Shown here: piece by piece, positions 23,176-36,980 of the stretch
How positions within the stretch are numbered: position 1 is the first letter of the stretch
How the letters are laid out: the number at the start of each line of letters is the position of its first letter
DNA from: Schizophyllum amplum
Taxonomy: Eukaryota; Basidiomycota; Agaricomycetes; Agaricales; Schizophyllaceae
Reading direction: 5' to 3'
NCBI GenBank assembly: GCA_007026445.1
Contig: VDMD01000022.1
Span: forward strand, 186,001 to 250,000
DNA: 64,000 bases
Program-made: the position numbers and the translations under genes
The notes under the pieces: generated by a model
What the model saw: the letters and a program-made list of their open reading frames with translations, nothing else
The model's database searches: none
Told to the model about the DNA's origin: nothing

Positions 23176-23710
23176 CACGAGTCGTTATGCTTGCGGCTAC
23201 AGTCCTCGATGATGGGCGCGACCTGTGGGGCCCCGCACGGGGCAGCGCCACGAGATTGCGGGGTCTTGTAAATGAGTTCTCGCTGTCGCTCCGCGGATGG
23301 CGACCACCTCGTCGCGAACAATCAGGCTGTGGCAGATGGAACAGCGCAGTTTCGTATGCGTGGGGAGGAGACGGAGCTCCGCTGGTACAACAATGTCCGT
23401 CCGTGCCGAACGCTGCTCTGCGGTCAATTTCGTTCCTCGTCCACCGTTCAGATGATTTCAGAACACCTGCTCATCGTCGTGCACCGTGGCCGTCACCGAT
23501 AGGGTTGCAGTTGCAATTGAGAGTCGGGACTCTGAGGCCTGGGCGCGGGTGGACTTGGCGGACCCGATGGAGGTCGGGCACGCGAGCTCGGCGCGTCACG
23601 TGCTGCCGAACGCGAGCTGGGCTCATCTTTATGCAGCCGCGCCCCTCCTGGAGGCCTTTTATCCCGCTTGCGTCCTACCACCACCACCTCCTGACTCCTC
23701 CACCCCCGCG
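23176..23710. other. Promoter region of ACH1
   Basis: No TATA box or gene was recognised. A pyrimidine-rich, CCACC-containing leader directly precedes the ATG at 23711. Confidence 0.4.
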
Positions 23711-26401
<2,691 letters not shown>

Positions 26402-26520
26402 GCGTCCGGCTCCTGCGCTTTTCACGCGTTCGGGACCGGGGCGGTCGGTGTCCTCTTATCATAATAACGGCGCTTGGCGAGTGGCGGAGACAGTGACAGC
26501 AGGCTTGCCTGTGTACTAGG

Positions 26521-26577
26521 TCTACCTGCGCGTCGTCGGTCTACCTGCGTTTAGTCTGTCTACCTGCGTTTAGTCGT
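26521..26577. repeat. Three tandem 19-base repeats
   Basis: Copies start at 26521, 26540 and 26559, consensus TCTACCTGCGTTTAGTCKK, just after the ACH1 stop and possibly within its 3' UTR. Confidence 0.8.
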
Positions 26578-27422
26578 CCTATCAGTACGTGTCGACATAT
26601 ATAGTGTCGGTCGCGAGGTGGTGGTTGATCACCTACTTATTCAATGTACGATATGCAATCTAGCAATCTAGCAAGACGTCTGCAAGTGAGGAAGAATCTT
26701 GCGATAAGCGCTCGGGAAGGTCCTTGCTCGTTTGCTGTTTGGTTTACTGATGCACAGGTCGTCGGAGTGCTTGGAGGATTCGCTTGCATCGACAGCTTCG
26801 AATGAGACTACGAGCTATTCGGAGGCCGCGAAAGTGGCCCGCGTTGATCCAGGTCTATATGTTCGCTGACGGTAGACAGCCCTCAAATAGCCAGCCCATA
26901 GGTGGCGTATGTACATTGGTGAGCTTCTATCTCTTGAGCCAGCTTGAGATGACTGACCTTTTGCGGGGCTAGGTCTTCTCTTCCTCGCCTGTCTAGTCAG
27001 TTGCTGATATAATCTGGTAGGTTGCTCGCATCGCGTTGATAACGCGACCGAAGAGTAGCCACTCGACATACAGGCCGCCAGCGACGAAGCACGACAGCAA
27101 GCACGACGTCGAGCACGGTCGCTCCAGAGGCAGGCTCCAGTGATCATGTACATCGGGGCAAGGGCGGCAACGAACAACGACCCGCTCGTGAGCGAACGTG
27201 GGCCCGACTCGGTCGTGATCTCTCAAGGGCTAGTCGTCGTGAGCTATAAGTCGGTGGAAACTGGTATCTTTCCTTCTTTGCCTTGTCCCCGTTCGCGATT
27301 TTTGGCGAAGCCGCTTCGCACGTCCCGGCGACGAGGATCTCAGGACCATAGACGCAGCCTCCAGGCTTGCATTATCACTTTCGTTTCCAAACTCGCTGGC
27401 TGAGACGTCAAAATCGACGAAA
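26578..27422. other. Intergenic
   Basis: Short open frames on both strands are interrupted and unrecognised. The segment includes the promoter of the membrane protein at 27423; no TATA box is evident. Confidence 0.4.
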
Positions 27423-28505
27423 ATGCACGCAGACGAAAAGCAGATGGAGTTCGCCCCGCAGCGCGTCTCTTCGCGGACGTTCTTGTGGTACTTCCCGCTG
27501 CGCTTCGGTGTCTGTGTACGTGCATGGTTTTCTCTATATGAAGTCCCAGTGCCACTCACGCGTATTATCCAGATCATGTTCGGCATCTTGATTTGTGCCT
27601 TTAGCCCCATAGCAGGCTTTGGGTGGAAGCAGATCGCAAATCCTGGTATGCGAGCTGCGCCAGCCGCTGTCGACAATCGTTGATCATGCTCTACAGCCAA
27701 CCCGCTCTTTATGAACAACGAGCTGTTTTTCTTTGTCTTGGCTAGTTTCTACACATTCGTTGTGGTCGGCGCATGCTTCGGGTGCGTTCTCGAGGCGTGT
27801 ATACGTCGATCTCACTAATATCTCTGCCTCTTTTTCAAAGGCTGTACGCAAATCTTTGTCGCTCTTTAACGCTCACGCGAATGTATCGCGCCCTGCTGTG
27901 GTTGCAGTCCACACAGAGCATCGGCATCGGCATTTATCTACTGGTCTGGCTGTACCGCCAGACACGCCTGCAATGGGACGCCCTTTGTGCCATGCTCGGT
28001 GGGACGCTGGAGCACCAGTGCGATGCGTATGTCCACTCTTTTGTTGCTTGGTACGCGGCGTCCGTCGTGATGCTCTGGGTACTTCAGATATGTGAGTGCC
28101 CTGTCAAGGGATCCATGCCGTACCTGACATCGAGCAGACACCCTTCGCTTGATCCACAGACACGTCGCTGTCCTACGAGAAGACAAGGTGGCTGGTCGAC
28201 AGAATATCGAGGACGATGTGGTGGACAGCTTGTATGAGGCTGCGCCAGGTTACCACGCACCAATCCTTCAATACTCCCCATCGGACGACAAGGACGACGA
28301 GGCATGTCAGCGCCCGGCGAGTGCTTACGAGTGCTTGGCCTCCGAGCGCCAGCGTCTAGCGGACGAGCGGAAGCGGATCGCTAGAAAATCGGCGAATTAT
28401 CTTGCGCGGGAAATTGGGAGTCTTCCCCATGGTCCCTCTCCCGAAGTGGCCTACCTCACAAGCAAAGCGATGGAAGTGGAGGAGCTGGAGCCGCTCCATG
28501 CATGA
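27423..28505 (+). CDS. Multi-pass membrane protein of unknown function
   Basis: Five exons fit: 27423-27515; from 27573 (IMFGILICAFSPIAGFG); then NPLFMNNELFFFVLASFYTF; then LYANLCRSLTLTRMYRALLW to WVLQI; and a last exon beginning YTLRLIHRHVAVLREDKVAG. About four hydrophobic spans are visible: IMFGILICAF, FFFVLASFYTFVVVGACFG, SIGIGIYLLVWLY and FVAWYAASVVMLWVLQI. The loop between spans three and four holds two Cys (ALCAMLGGTLEHQCD). The C-terminal tail of about 110 residues is hydrophilic, charged and cytosol-like (LASERQRLADERKRIARKSA). For the last intron I prefer GTGAGT with acceptor GAGCAG, which keeps a natural frame. The family was not recognised; receptor or scaffold roles are possible but unsupported. 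Confidence 0.65.
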
Positions 28506-29308
28506 TTAGAGCATAGAGTACCACCCAGATTTCCGATACCCAACTAAACGTATGTGTCCCTATATTCTCCTCAGTTTGTCACGCACAGGGCAATCGAGAA
28601 ATCATTCAGTTCCTTCCTTCGCACATTTCACGCTTAAATTATATTCATCCGCAACGTCTTTGTCGATCCCCGAGGCTGTCGTCGAACCTGCTCGATACAA
28701 TGATGATGAGAGCTCACATGCCCATCTTGACCTTGACGTCCGTTCATACAATGGCCAGCAGAAGTAGATGGGCTTGGCAGCGTTGCCATTACCGAAAGCG
28801 AGGCTGAAGAGTTTCCTGAAGGAGTTACCATTTAAGATGTCGTGTTGTCTATGCACCCTTGTTTGTCCGGGCATTCTATGTACTGAACGGTGGACATCGA
28901 TCCGGCGGAAAAATGGCGTTCATGAACATGCCTAGATGTACGTAGATGAGGAAAGATGTTAGTACTACAACAACTACAGCCCGTGTAGGGCGATACTGCG
29001 CGAGACAGCGATTCATTGTATGTCGACACAGGCAAGAGTCGACAGCATTGCACGCATCGAAGCGAAGCGAAAGGGTATGTCGAATAAACACCGACACCGA
29101 AAGGGCGGGCAGTCCTAGAACGGACAGCTGTGACGCCCTGGAAGCCGTAGTGGCGGTAGTTCACGAGTAACGAGAGAAGTAGAGGTATAGTGAGAAAGAA
29201 CAGTGTGGAGGCAGCATATATTAGATGGTGAGGCGACACGCAGATGGGCCGTAGATGGGGTAGGCGGTAGTGAGGTGATGAACCAAGACATCAGCTTGTG
29301 CCGACAGA
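28506..29308. other. Intergenic between convergent genes, unresolved coding traces
   Basis: Opposed open frames overlap near 28602-28874. The minus-strand one reads GNSFRKLFSLAFGNGNAAKP, which looks protein-like, but it has no clear start, partner exons or family. I do not call a gene. Confidence 0.35.
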
Positions 29309-32300
29309 TTACATGAGCTTCGACTGCTTGAGATGTTGCCTGATGACCATGTCGCGCACTAGAGTTGCATGTCAGCAAGGACGATCGCAAGCGGATTTAG
29401 AGATAATACTGACCACTCGCAATGATGCCTGACGTGGTTTGGGTATCCTACGCAACAGGGATCAGCAAAAACTTCTCGAACTGGGGGCGCATATATCCAC
29501 GTACCGTGACTGACGTGCAGAACGCATAGAACTTCCGTGGACTAGGAGAATACTCGCGATGTATTGCGCTAAACTTGCTTCGCAAATCTGCAACGGGGTC
29601 AGCTTCCTTGGTAGACCAGGAGATGGCAAGAAACATAACAATGACCCACATTTGCTGACGTCCTCCAGGGTATTCTCCCTATCGCTATAGCTGCGAACGT
29701 ACTTGGAGAACCTAAGGAAGGCTCCTTGAGTATCGTCCTGCAAAACTCAGAAAGACTGCTCACCTAATCCCCGAGTTCAACTTGGCCTCCAGAATGTCGC
29801 ATTTGTTCAGGAACAACACGACATCCACGTTCGCCAGCAGCTTATTCGAGCAGACAGCTTTCCAAAGTAGGACAGAGTCCTCCTGAAGAGAGGTACAGGT
29901 GAGTGAACGTCTCTAGCCACGGCGTAGCAGTCGGCAGTCCGGCCAGACGGTATATCATCGCAGCCACGCGCCGGACTGCCCAAAAGCTCAGCCACCCGGC
30001 CGAACTTGCAGACTCGACTCACCAGTCTGTTCACTGTCTTGTCTTCTACCAGGACCTGGTCGAAGGCCGATATCGGCGCCAGGAAGATTATTGCCTCAAC
30101 TGGAAAGGAGATCAGCAGCCCGCTAACATGTACAGCCGTCAATTGCTTTATGGCAGAACATAACGAGATCATCCAAGTTGCCGCTGGTAGACCAGGAAGC
30201 AAAGACAAAGGACTCACCATCGTCAAAGAACGGCGCCCACGTCGCTGTCAAATATTCTCGGTACGTGTATCGACTGATGGATATATCTGCACTCACGACG
30301 CTGCAATGAGATCAGCGGAATTCTTCGTCAGCGTGATAGGAAGGACAAGCGCACCTGACTTCGACTACCTCCCACATCGACAATGCGCCACTCGCTTGGC
30401 GTGTCCTTCGCGGAGACCTCCATCTCAAACTTGTACTCGCTCACGCCGACAGTCTTGAGCCGTGCCTTCAGCACATCCTCTATATTAACAGGTCAGTGTC
30501 ACGCAGACAATGTCGGGTGAACAATAGCAAAGGAGGTCGAACGAAAATTCACGAAAGTGGATGATCAACGTAGATGATATGCTTATCGAGTCGAGTAATG
30601 AGAAACTCACCATCGGTCGGCATATACCTCAGCGAAGTCACCCGCTCGAGATCGTTGAGGAAGCTGGCGAATTAGCGTCAGTGACGGCGCATATACGTAG
30701 GTATCGGGCGCATGGCCTCATGTATCGGATGCATGCACTTGGTCCGCCACAAACAAAGAAAGGGGCGCGGCGCATATACAGGAAAGAGTTCCACAGACGC
30801 CCGTCTTCCTATCACATGGTTCGACCAGCGCATATATCCAAGTAGCACGCCATACACTCGCCCGCCACGAAACCGGGCAAAAAAAGCAATCAAACAGATG
30901 AAGACACTCACAAACCCGGCGAATCCTCCAATCTGATCTTCCGCTTCCGTAATATCGTCCGCACATCGGGGTCCAGCCAGAGCGTGATCATATCCCGCCG
31001 GCAGCTGTGCAGCACCTCCTGCGCCTCGTCCGGGCTCTCAAGGCCGATGTTACCAACGCTGCTCGGTCGGGAGCGCTGTCGGCCGGATTTGGAGGCGGAC
31101 GGGCCCACACGATGAGGAGATCCTTGAGACTGGTGCTGCGAGGGATGCCGCGAAGGCGTGCCGTTATGAGGAGACGACGTGTGCTGCGTATGCGAGGCGT
31201 CAGCGTGTGAGCGCGGGTGCCCCGATATCGAGCGCGTATGGTGCACAAAGCCGCTGATGCTCGCTGCAATGCCGCCACTTCCGCTGGTGCTTGTCCTCCG
31301 GCCGCCGTTCGTACGATCCCCGCTGTAGCTGCTGCTTCCCCCACTACCTGCGCTCCCGCCGCTGCTGGTCCCGCTGGCGCTGCGGCCAGACGGGTAGAGC
31401 ACGCGCGCCTTGGCTAGAGCACCGCGCCACCCCATTCCGGGGCGAACGAAGACCTCCTGTCCAGGACGGACAACGATCTCCTGCCCTGCACGGTTCGGGC
31501 CGCAGAGTCGCGTGGCCTCGTCTTCGTTAGGGGGTACGAGTTTGGCGACGAGCATACGTTCGACATGGCGAAGGGGTTCCAGGCGCGCACGGAGGGTCTC
31601 GAGGGGTGCGGCGGTCAAGGTGAGGGAGGAGTTGAATGAGTAGAGTGTTTCCTCGGCTTCTGGTTCTGATAGCTCAAAGTCGGACTCGGGACCAGATTCC
31701 ATGCCATGGTGTGGACGAGGGGCTCGATCGTACGTTGGTGGTGCGCCCAAAAATTCGTAATCATTGGGAAAAGAGGCGTTGGAGGGACCGGCAACGTTGG
31801 AGTAGTTTGCAACGTGAGATGGCCCTGCGCCGGGGGTCGTAAATGCGGCAGCGGCTGCGTCAAGGGCGGGGACGCTGGTGCGCTTGCGATGACCGGGGAT
31901 GCTTGGATGGCGGATGCCAAAGTCATTAGATTGGGCTGGGCCGTGGCGTGGTCGGGAAGGCATGCTCCGGCTCTTGTGTGCGGGGACGAAGACAGCCGTT
32001 GCAAGCTCGTGGTGAACAGCATCCAGGATAGTGCGCATCGAGCGGACGACATTACTGCGGACGTGAGCGACAAGCAGAGGAGTTGCGAGGCGACACACAC
32101 AGTTGAATAACGGCTCGCCATAGTATCCGCTCCTCTCGGAACGCGGTGGGGGTATACAACCGCTGGAACTCTGCGCCTGATCAGCGAATTCGTCAAACTG
32201 GCGCGCATATACTCACGTCGTAGCGTCGTCGATTTCCCTGCGGCCTGATCAGCTCAAGCACTGGCCCCCCTGCATCCCACTCACCGCTCTCGCTCTGTCC

Positions 32301-32510
32301 GAGAAGGAGGAGGCGCACGATGCGCTTCTTCTTCTTCGCCTGGCGCTCGGCCTTGATTTCGGCGTCGATCTCGGCACTGACCCGGCGCGCCTCCTCTTCA
32401 CGCGCGAGTCGGGCCTCGCGCTCCTCTGGCGTCTCGTTCGGCGGCGGGCGCAGCGCAGCGTCGAAGGCATCGACGCCGCCGCTCGTGGACGCGCGGGGGC
32501 GGGCGGGCAT
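29309..32510 (-). CDS. G-protein alpha subunit with large helical-domain insertion
   Basis: Plasma-membrane GTPase of the heterotrimeric G-alpha family, basidiomycete insert-bearing type. Start 32510; exon 1 (to 32285) ends RLLLLGQSESG; exon 2 is 21 bases (32237-32217) and supplies GKSTTLR, completing the P-loop. Then FQRLYTPTAFREERILWRAV and NVVRSMRTILDAV. About 300 residues of low-complexity Ser/Gly/Pro/His-rich sequence are inserted in the helical domain before CRRDMITLWLDPDVRTILRK. Switch I RLKTVGVSEYKFEM keeps the Arg. Switch II is DVGGSRSQR, with Ser where the catalytic Gln normally sits. A 4-base exon (30300-30297) is needed to keep frame into TWAPFFDD. NKCD and TSVTDTQ (TCAT-like) motifs follow; the C-terminus is QHLKQSKLM. 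There is no Gly at position 2 for myristoylation. Probably slow or non-hydrolysing. Confidence 0.88.
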
Positions 32511-33392
32511 GATGATCGCGGCGGTCGACCCGCCGTGACCCCCGCTGTGACATTTTAGCGCGGACCCAGGCGTCTCCCACGTGATGCCGCACACCAAAGT
32601 TCAACTTGTACTTTTTTCGCCACCACGCCCGCGCGCGCTCGCAGCAGCGGGCGCCCCGGCGCGAGGTACGCTTGCTCTCGCTCCTTGTCTCCCCGCGGAT
32701 CACGCTGCTCCCTCGGTGCCTTCGCCGCCCTGGTACCGCCGTTAGCAGCTGACCCGCTATGCGCCGCCCACCTAATGCCATCACGTACCTGGGGCGCTCG
32801 CAAACGGAGAGCGACGCATGCTCTTCCGTATACATCCCCCGTGCACCGACTCCACTCCAACAGGCTCTACGATGTCCCCGTGTTGTGCTGCGCATACTGC
32901 CGTCCCGCTGCCGTCGTCCGGGCCCATGGTTGCTCGATCGCGGCTCACGCGCGCACAATGTCATGACCGCTCTTTGCGCTCCCTGCTTCGGCCCGCCGTC
33001 ATCTTCAATGTCGCTCTGTATTGGGAACCTCAGTGCCGTAACAGGCGGCTATCTAGTACCTGCACTCTCACGCTGGATGCCCCGGCCACCGTCTGGAGTG
33101 GGGAAGCTGTGTCGCGATGAGGGCGATTGTCGGCTGACGGACGTGCATATCTTCTGATTTACCTGGTGCGCCCCGATTACTGTCCTTTCCCCGCCTTCCT
33201 CACTCCCATATCTCTCACGTCATCCCACGAGGGACCTCATATCTGTGCCCGCGCTACATCTAGTACTCCCCATTGTCGAGCTCGTGGCCCTACTCCGCTG
33301 ACAACCGGCGGCACTACGCACCATCCCGCTGCTCTGCTGACACCGATGGTGCCATCTTACGACATTAAATCAACCTTACAGAAGTTAGGAGA
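32511..33392. other. Promoter region of the G-alpha gene and intergenic DNA
   Basis: No gene was recognised. Open frames on both strands are GC-driven and lack motifs. An inverted-repeat element borders the right side. Confidence 0.4.
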
Positions 33393-34096
33393 TCTGGGAC
33401 GACAAATCCGCCGTCCGCCGATTCGGCGGATGATGGCGGACACACGTGGCGCAGACCCTTCGCAGAGACACCACGGACTCTCCGCGGAGACCCTCCGCAG
33501 ACTCTCTACGAAGACTCCCGAAAGACGCCAAAACCTTCCTACAGTACAATGTGCACTGATATGTATTATCGGGAGGCCTATCAACGTATATAAGTACTCG
33601 CCACTAGTCGTAGTGCTCACATTGTCAACAGCGGAGAGTACAAGGGTGGACGGGGTCTCCGCGGAGAGTCTTTGTGAAGAGTCTGCGCGGACCCTTCGCG
33701 GAGGCTCTTCACAAAGACCTCCCATGGCAGATACCATCTACTGAGCCCATCTGTAGTTTCCAGCTCAAACTATCAGGCCTTCAGGTGTTATACTATATCG
33801 CTGCACCGTTACACGTGTCTGTAAGAACAAGAGATTCACCCAAAAAGGCAACCTTAAAGCAAAAGCGCCGATCACCCCTACATACACTGACAACGAGACC
33901 GTGGCGACCCTCGAGCTTCCTGGAAGCCGGCCATAGCATTTTAGGAGTCTTCGGCCTTGCAGGACGTCGAACACGGCGTCCAGGACCTTGAAAAGGACTT
34001 GCGCGCCGTCATCGTCTCACCACGTGTGTCCGCCATCATCCGCCATCATCCGCCATCATCCGCCGGATCGGCGGACGGCGGATTTGTCGTCCCAGA
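33393..34096. mobile_element. 704-base terminal-inverted-repeat element
   Basis: Left end TCTGGGACGACAAATCCGCC and right end GGCGGATTTGTCGTCCCAGA are exact inverse complements. The match continues inward through GTCCGCCGAT(T/C)CGGCGG and GATGATGGCGG to ACACACGTGG, about 55 bases in all, with the right copy lengthened by extra 10-base units. The terminal repeat itself contains a hairpin (CCGCCGATTCGGCGG). The inside has further GC-rich inverted motifs (TCTCCGCGGAGA, near 33482 and 33655) and no transposase-like frame. No convincing target-site duplication was found. It looks like a non-autonomous DNA transposon. Confidence 0.8.
34031..34060. repeat. 10-base unit, three tandem copies
   Basis: CGCCATCATC is repeated exactly three times inside the right terminal inverted repeat; the left terminus has a single copy. 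Confidence 0.9.
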
Positions 34097-34902
34097 ACCG
34101 CGATGCTCTCCAACCTTATGTCTAAGTATGTGATAATGGCAGCCATGCCTCCGATCCTGTCTTCCTTCTCTGACCGTTCCTTGCACAGTCTATAACTCGT
34201 CGATGAAGGTGCCTGCGCGAGGCCTTCGGCGACCAATGACTTCGCGTTCCTCCGAGCACCGCGCCTATCTAGTATCCATCGACATCTCAAAGTGCCATAC
34301 TCGTTGCCCTGAGGTGATTGGACAGCATCGCAGCATTGTCGCTCCCTCCTCATGCGGAAGTTCTCCTCATCCAGACGGCTCGAATCGACAAGATCTTATT
34401 GAGATTTGATGTCCCGAGCATCGTGCCACATATGTGACGCAACTCAGCTTAGCTACATAGTGTTCTTTCCGTCGTCTGTCTGACTTCCAGCTCGTCAACC
34501 CGACGCTGCATATCTCAATTTACCGACTGCCGGGGCGCCTGAAGGGTCAGTACTTGGAAGAGACTGTCACGATCGGCAGTCGGATTGCTGCTTCTGGAAG
34601 GCATTCAAGTGCCTTGGGAGCGCAGAGCAAGCGCACAAACCTAAAAGTCTTGATGAATATATGCATGAAGGTCAACTGAACGCTGAAGTGCGCTTTGCAG
34701 AATTATAACAGCTTTCTAGCGCGATACGATCCAGGGAGCGGGCAGGCAGCGGGAGATAACCACGTGAATGCATTATCTTATCGTATCGCTGTCCCTGCCT
34801 CGGCCACAGATAAGATACCTCTGATCGCTCGTCCAACGCGCCCACTACCTGATCTAGCGCCCGCTCTGTAGCGCCTTGGTAGCGCCCAATGAAGCGAGGA
34901 GG
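34097..34902. other. Intergenic with a possible gene remnant
   Basis: On the plus strand, AEVLLIQTARIDKILLRFDV (near 34359-34420) and LVNPTLHISIYRLPGRLKGQ (near 34494-34555) read like coding fragments separated by stops and with no start. They may be a decayed gene next to the transposable element. The right part is the GPI3 promoter. Confidence 0.3.
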
Positions 34903-36699
34903 ATGAGCAGTAAAATGTCGCCAATAGCCATTGCGTGAGTGTCCTTGCCTGTACATACCGCAGAAAAGCTAACTCGCACCCAGCATGGTTGGCGACTTCT
35001 TCCACCCCAACGTCGGCGGCGTCGAGAGCCACATGTACATGCTCAGTGCCAAGCTCCTCGCCCGTGGGCACAAAGTCATCGTCATCACCCACGCCCACCG
35101 TGACCGCGTCGGCGTTCGCTGGCTCCTCCCTGGCATCAAGGTGTATCACATCCCCTTCCCGCCGATCGCGAACTCGGCGACGCTGCCCAACTTCTTCACC
35201 TTCTTGCCATATTTTCGCACCATTGTGCTGCGCGAGCATATAGAGCTGGTGCATGCGCATGCGAGCCTGTCAGCGCTGGGACATGAGGCGCTGCTGCATG
35301 CTCACCTCCTCGGCGTGCGCACGGTGTTCTCGGACCACAGTTTGTTCGGCTTCGAGGACGCGGCGAGCATTCTCACCAATAAGCTCCTGGCCGGGACGCT
35401 GAAGAACGTGGACGCAGTGATATGCGTGTCTCACACAGGGCAAGCTGTTCCAATCCAGTTCCTATCCTACCGACATTGACCACCGTGCAGACGAGAGAAC
35501 ACCGTTCTACGAGGGCAGCTATTCGAGCCTAGCGCTGATGATCCGACTGCTCTTGTCGTCCGTGACAGTGTATATGTTATACCAAACTCGCTCGTCGCCG
35601 ACCACTTCGTGCCCGACCCGCCGGTGTCGACCGAGATCAGTCAGTTGGCACCCTTCTTGCATTGACATCTACTGAAGAAAAGACAAAACTGCCTCCCTAG
35701 TCACAATCGTCGTCCTCTCGCGTCTCGCGTACCGCAAAGGCATTGACCTCCTCGTTGCGACGGCTCCGCATGTCTGCCGCGCTTTCCCTAACGTTCGGTT
35801 TCTCGTAGGTGCGCGTCGACTCGTTCATGGGTGGAAATCCCTTGTTTAATGTTGATTTTGCATACAGGCGGCACCGGCCCCAAGCTCATCGACCTCCTGC
35901 AAATGCGCGAAAAGCACCGCCTACAGGACCGTATCGAGCTCCTTGGCCCCGTCGCTGCCGGCGACGTGCGATCCGTATGTGGATCTCCTCGCCGATTACA
36001 TTGTGGCACCGACCACTTGCTATAGGTCCTTGTCCGCGGCCACATCTTCCTCAACACCTCTCTCACCGAGGCGTTCGGCATTGCCACTCTTGAAGCCGCA
36101 TGCGCTGGTCTGTACGTCGTCTCGACCCGTGTCGGCGGCTTGCCAGAAATCCTGCCCGAAGACATGATCAGCTTCGCGGATCCGGAAGAAGATGGTGAGC
36201 TGATTATTCACGACTGCATATCTATCCTTACTGACCGTCGGACTAAGATGTCATACGCGTGATCGGCAACGCTGTGCGTCACGTCTCCGCAGGAAAGCAC
36301 GACCCGCTGCGCGCCCACGCCCGCGTGCGCACCTTCTACGACTGGTCGGCCGTCGCTGAGCGCATAGAGCGGGTATACAGCGCGGTACTCTCCGCGCCAG
36401 AGCGCGACTTGGGCGAGCGGATACGGAGGTATGTACACCTCGGCTGACTTGGCTCGTGCCACTGGTGGATGCGGTCTTTCTGACTTTACGCCCCCAGGAA
36501 TATGTCTCTTGGGACGTTTTTCGGACCGGTCTACACCATCATACTCGTTGTGGACTGTTTGTTCTTCCTATTTCTGGAGTGGTGGAGCCCACGGGAGGAT
36601 ATTGACTACGTGCATTGTTCATGGGACGCAGGGAAGGCCCGAAGTACGGGACAAGATGGGATGATTGGTGAAGGAGAGAAAAAGAATACCCTTGGTTAG
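34903..36699 (+). CDS. GPI3: GPI-GlcNAc transferase catalytic subunit (PIG-A/GPI3)
   Basis: Catalytic subunit of the ER complex that adds GlcNAc to phosphatidylinositol, the first step of GPI-anchor synthesis. Exon 1 (34903-34934) ends MSPIAIA and joins at 34984 to [20 protein letters not shown], the PIG-A signature. Further blocks: [148 protein letters not shown] (E-x7-E retaining GT4 motif) and [19 protein letters not shown]-terminal membrane span ([20 protein letters not shown]) precedes a hydrophilic tail. Eight exons; intron 2 (35440-35490) has a GC donor (ACAGG/GCAAGC). The ATG at 34915 in the same frame is an alternative start. Confidence 0.92.
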
Positions 36700-36980
36700 A
36701 AATATACCCATGTACAGGCCTATGAGCGTCAGCGCGGAAGAGCAGCAGCTGATAGGTCCAGTACGCGACGAACACGTTCCGTCTTGAGTTGCTCCAGTCA
36801 GGCAATAAGTACAGGCAGCGATAGCAATTTAAGTTAGGACTATGATACAGTGCTGAGATAGTAAGAGGTAGTCACTGTAGCGTTAGATAACTAGGTGGTG
36901 CAGACCTGATGCAGGTATGAAAGAGTCCGAGAGACTACCGTCAACTCGTGATATACACGCCCCACACATGACTTCGAGCC

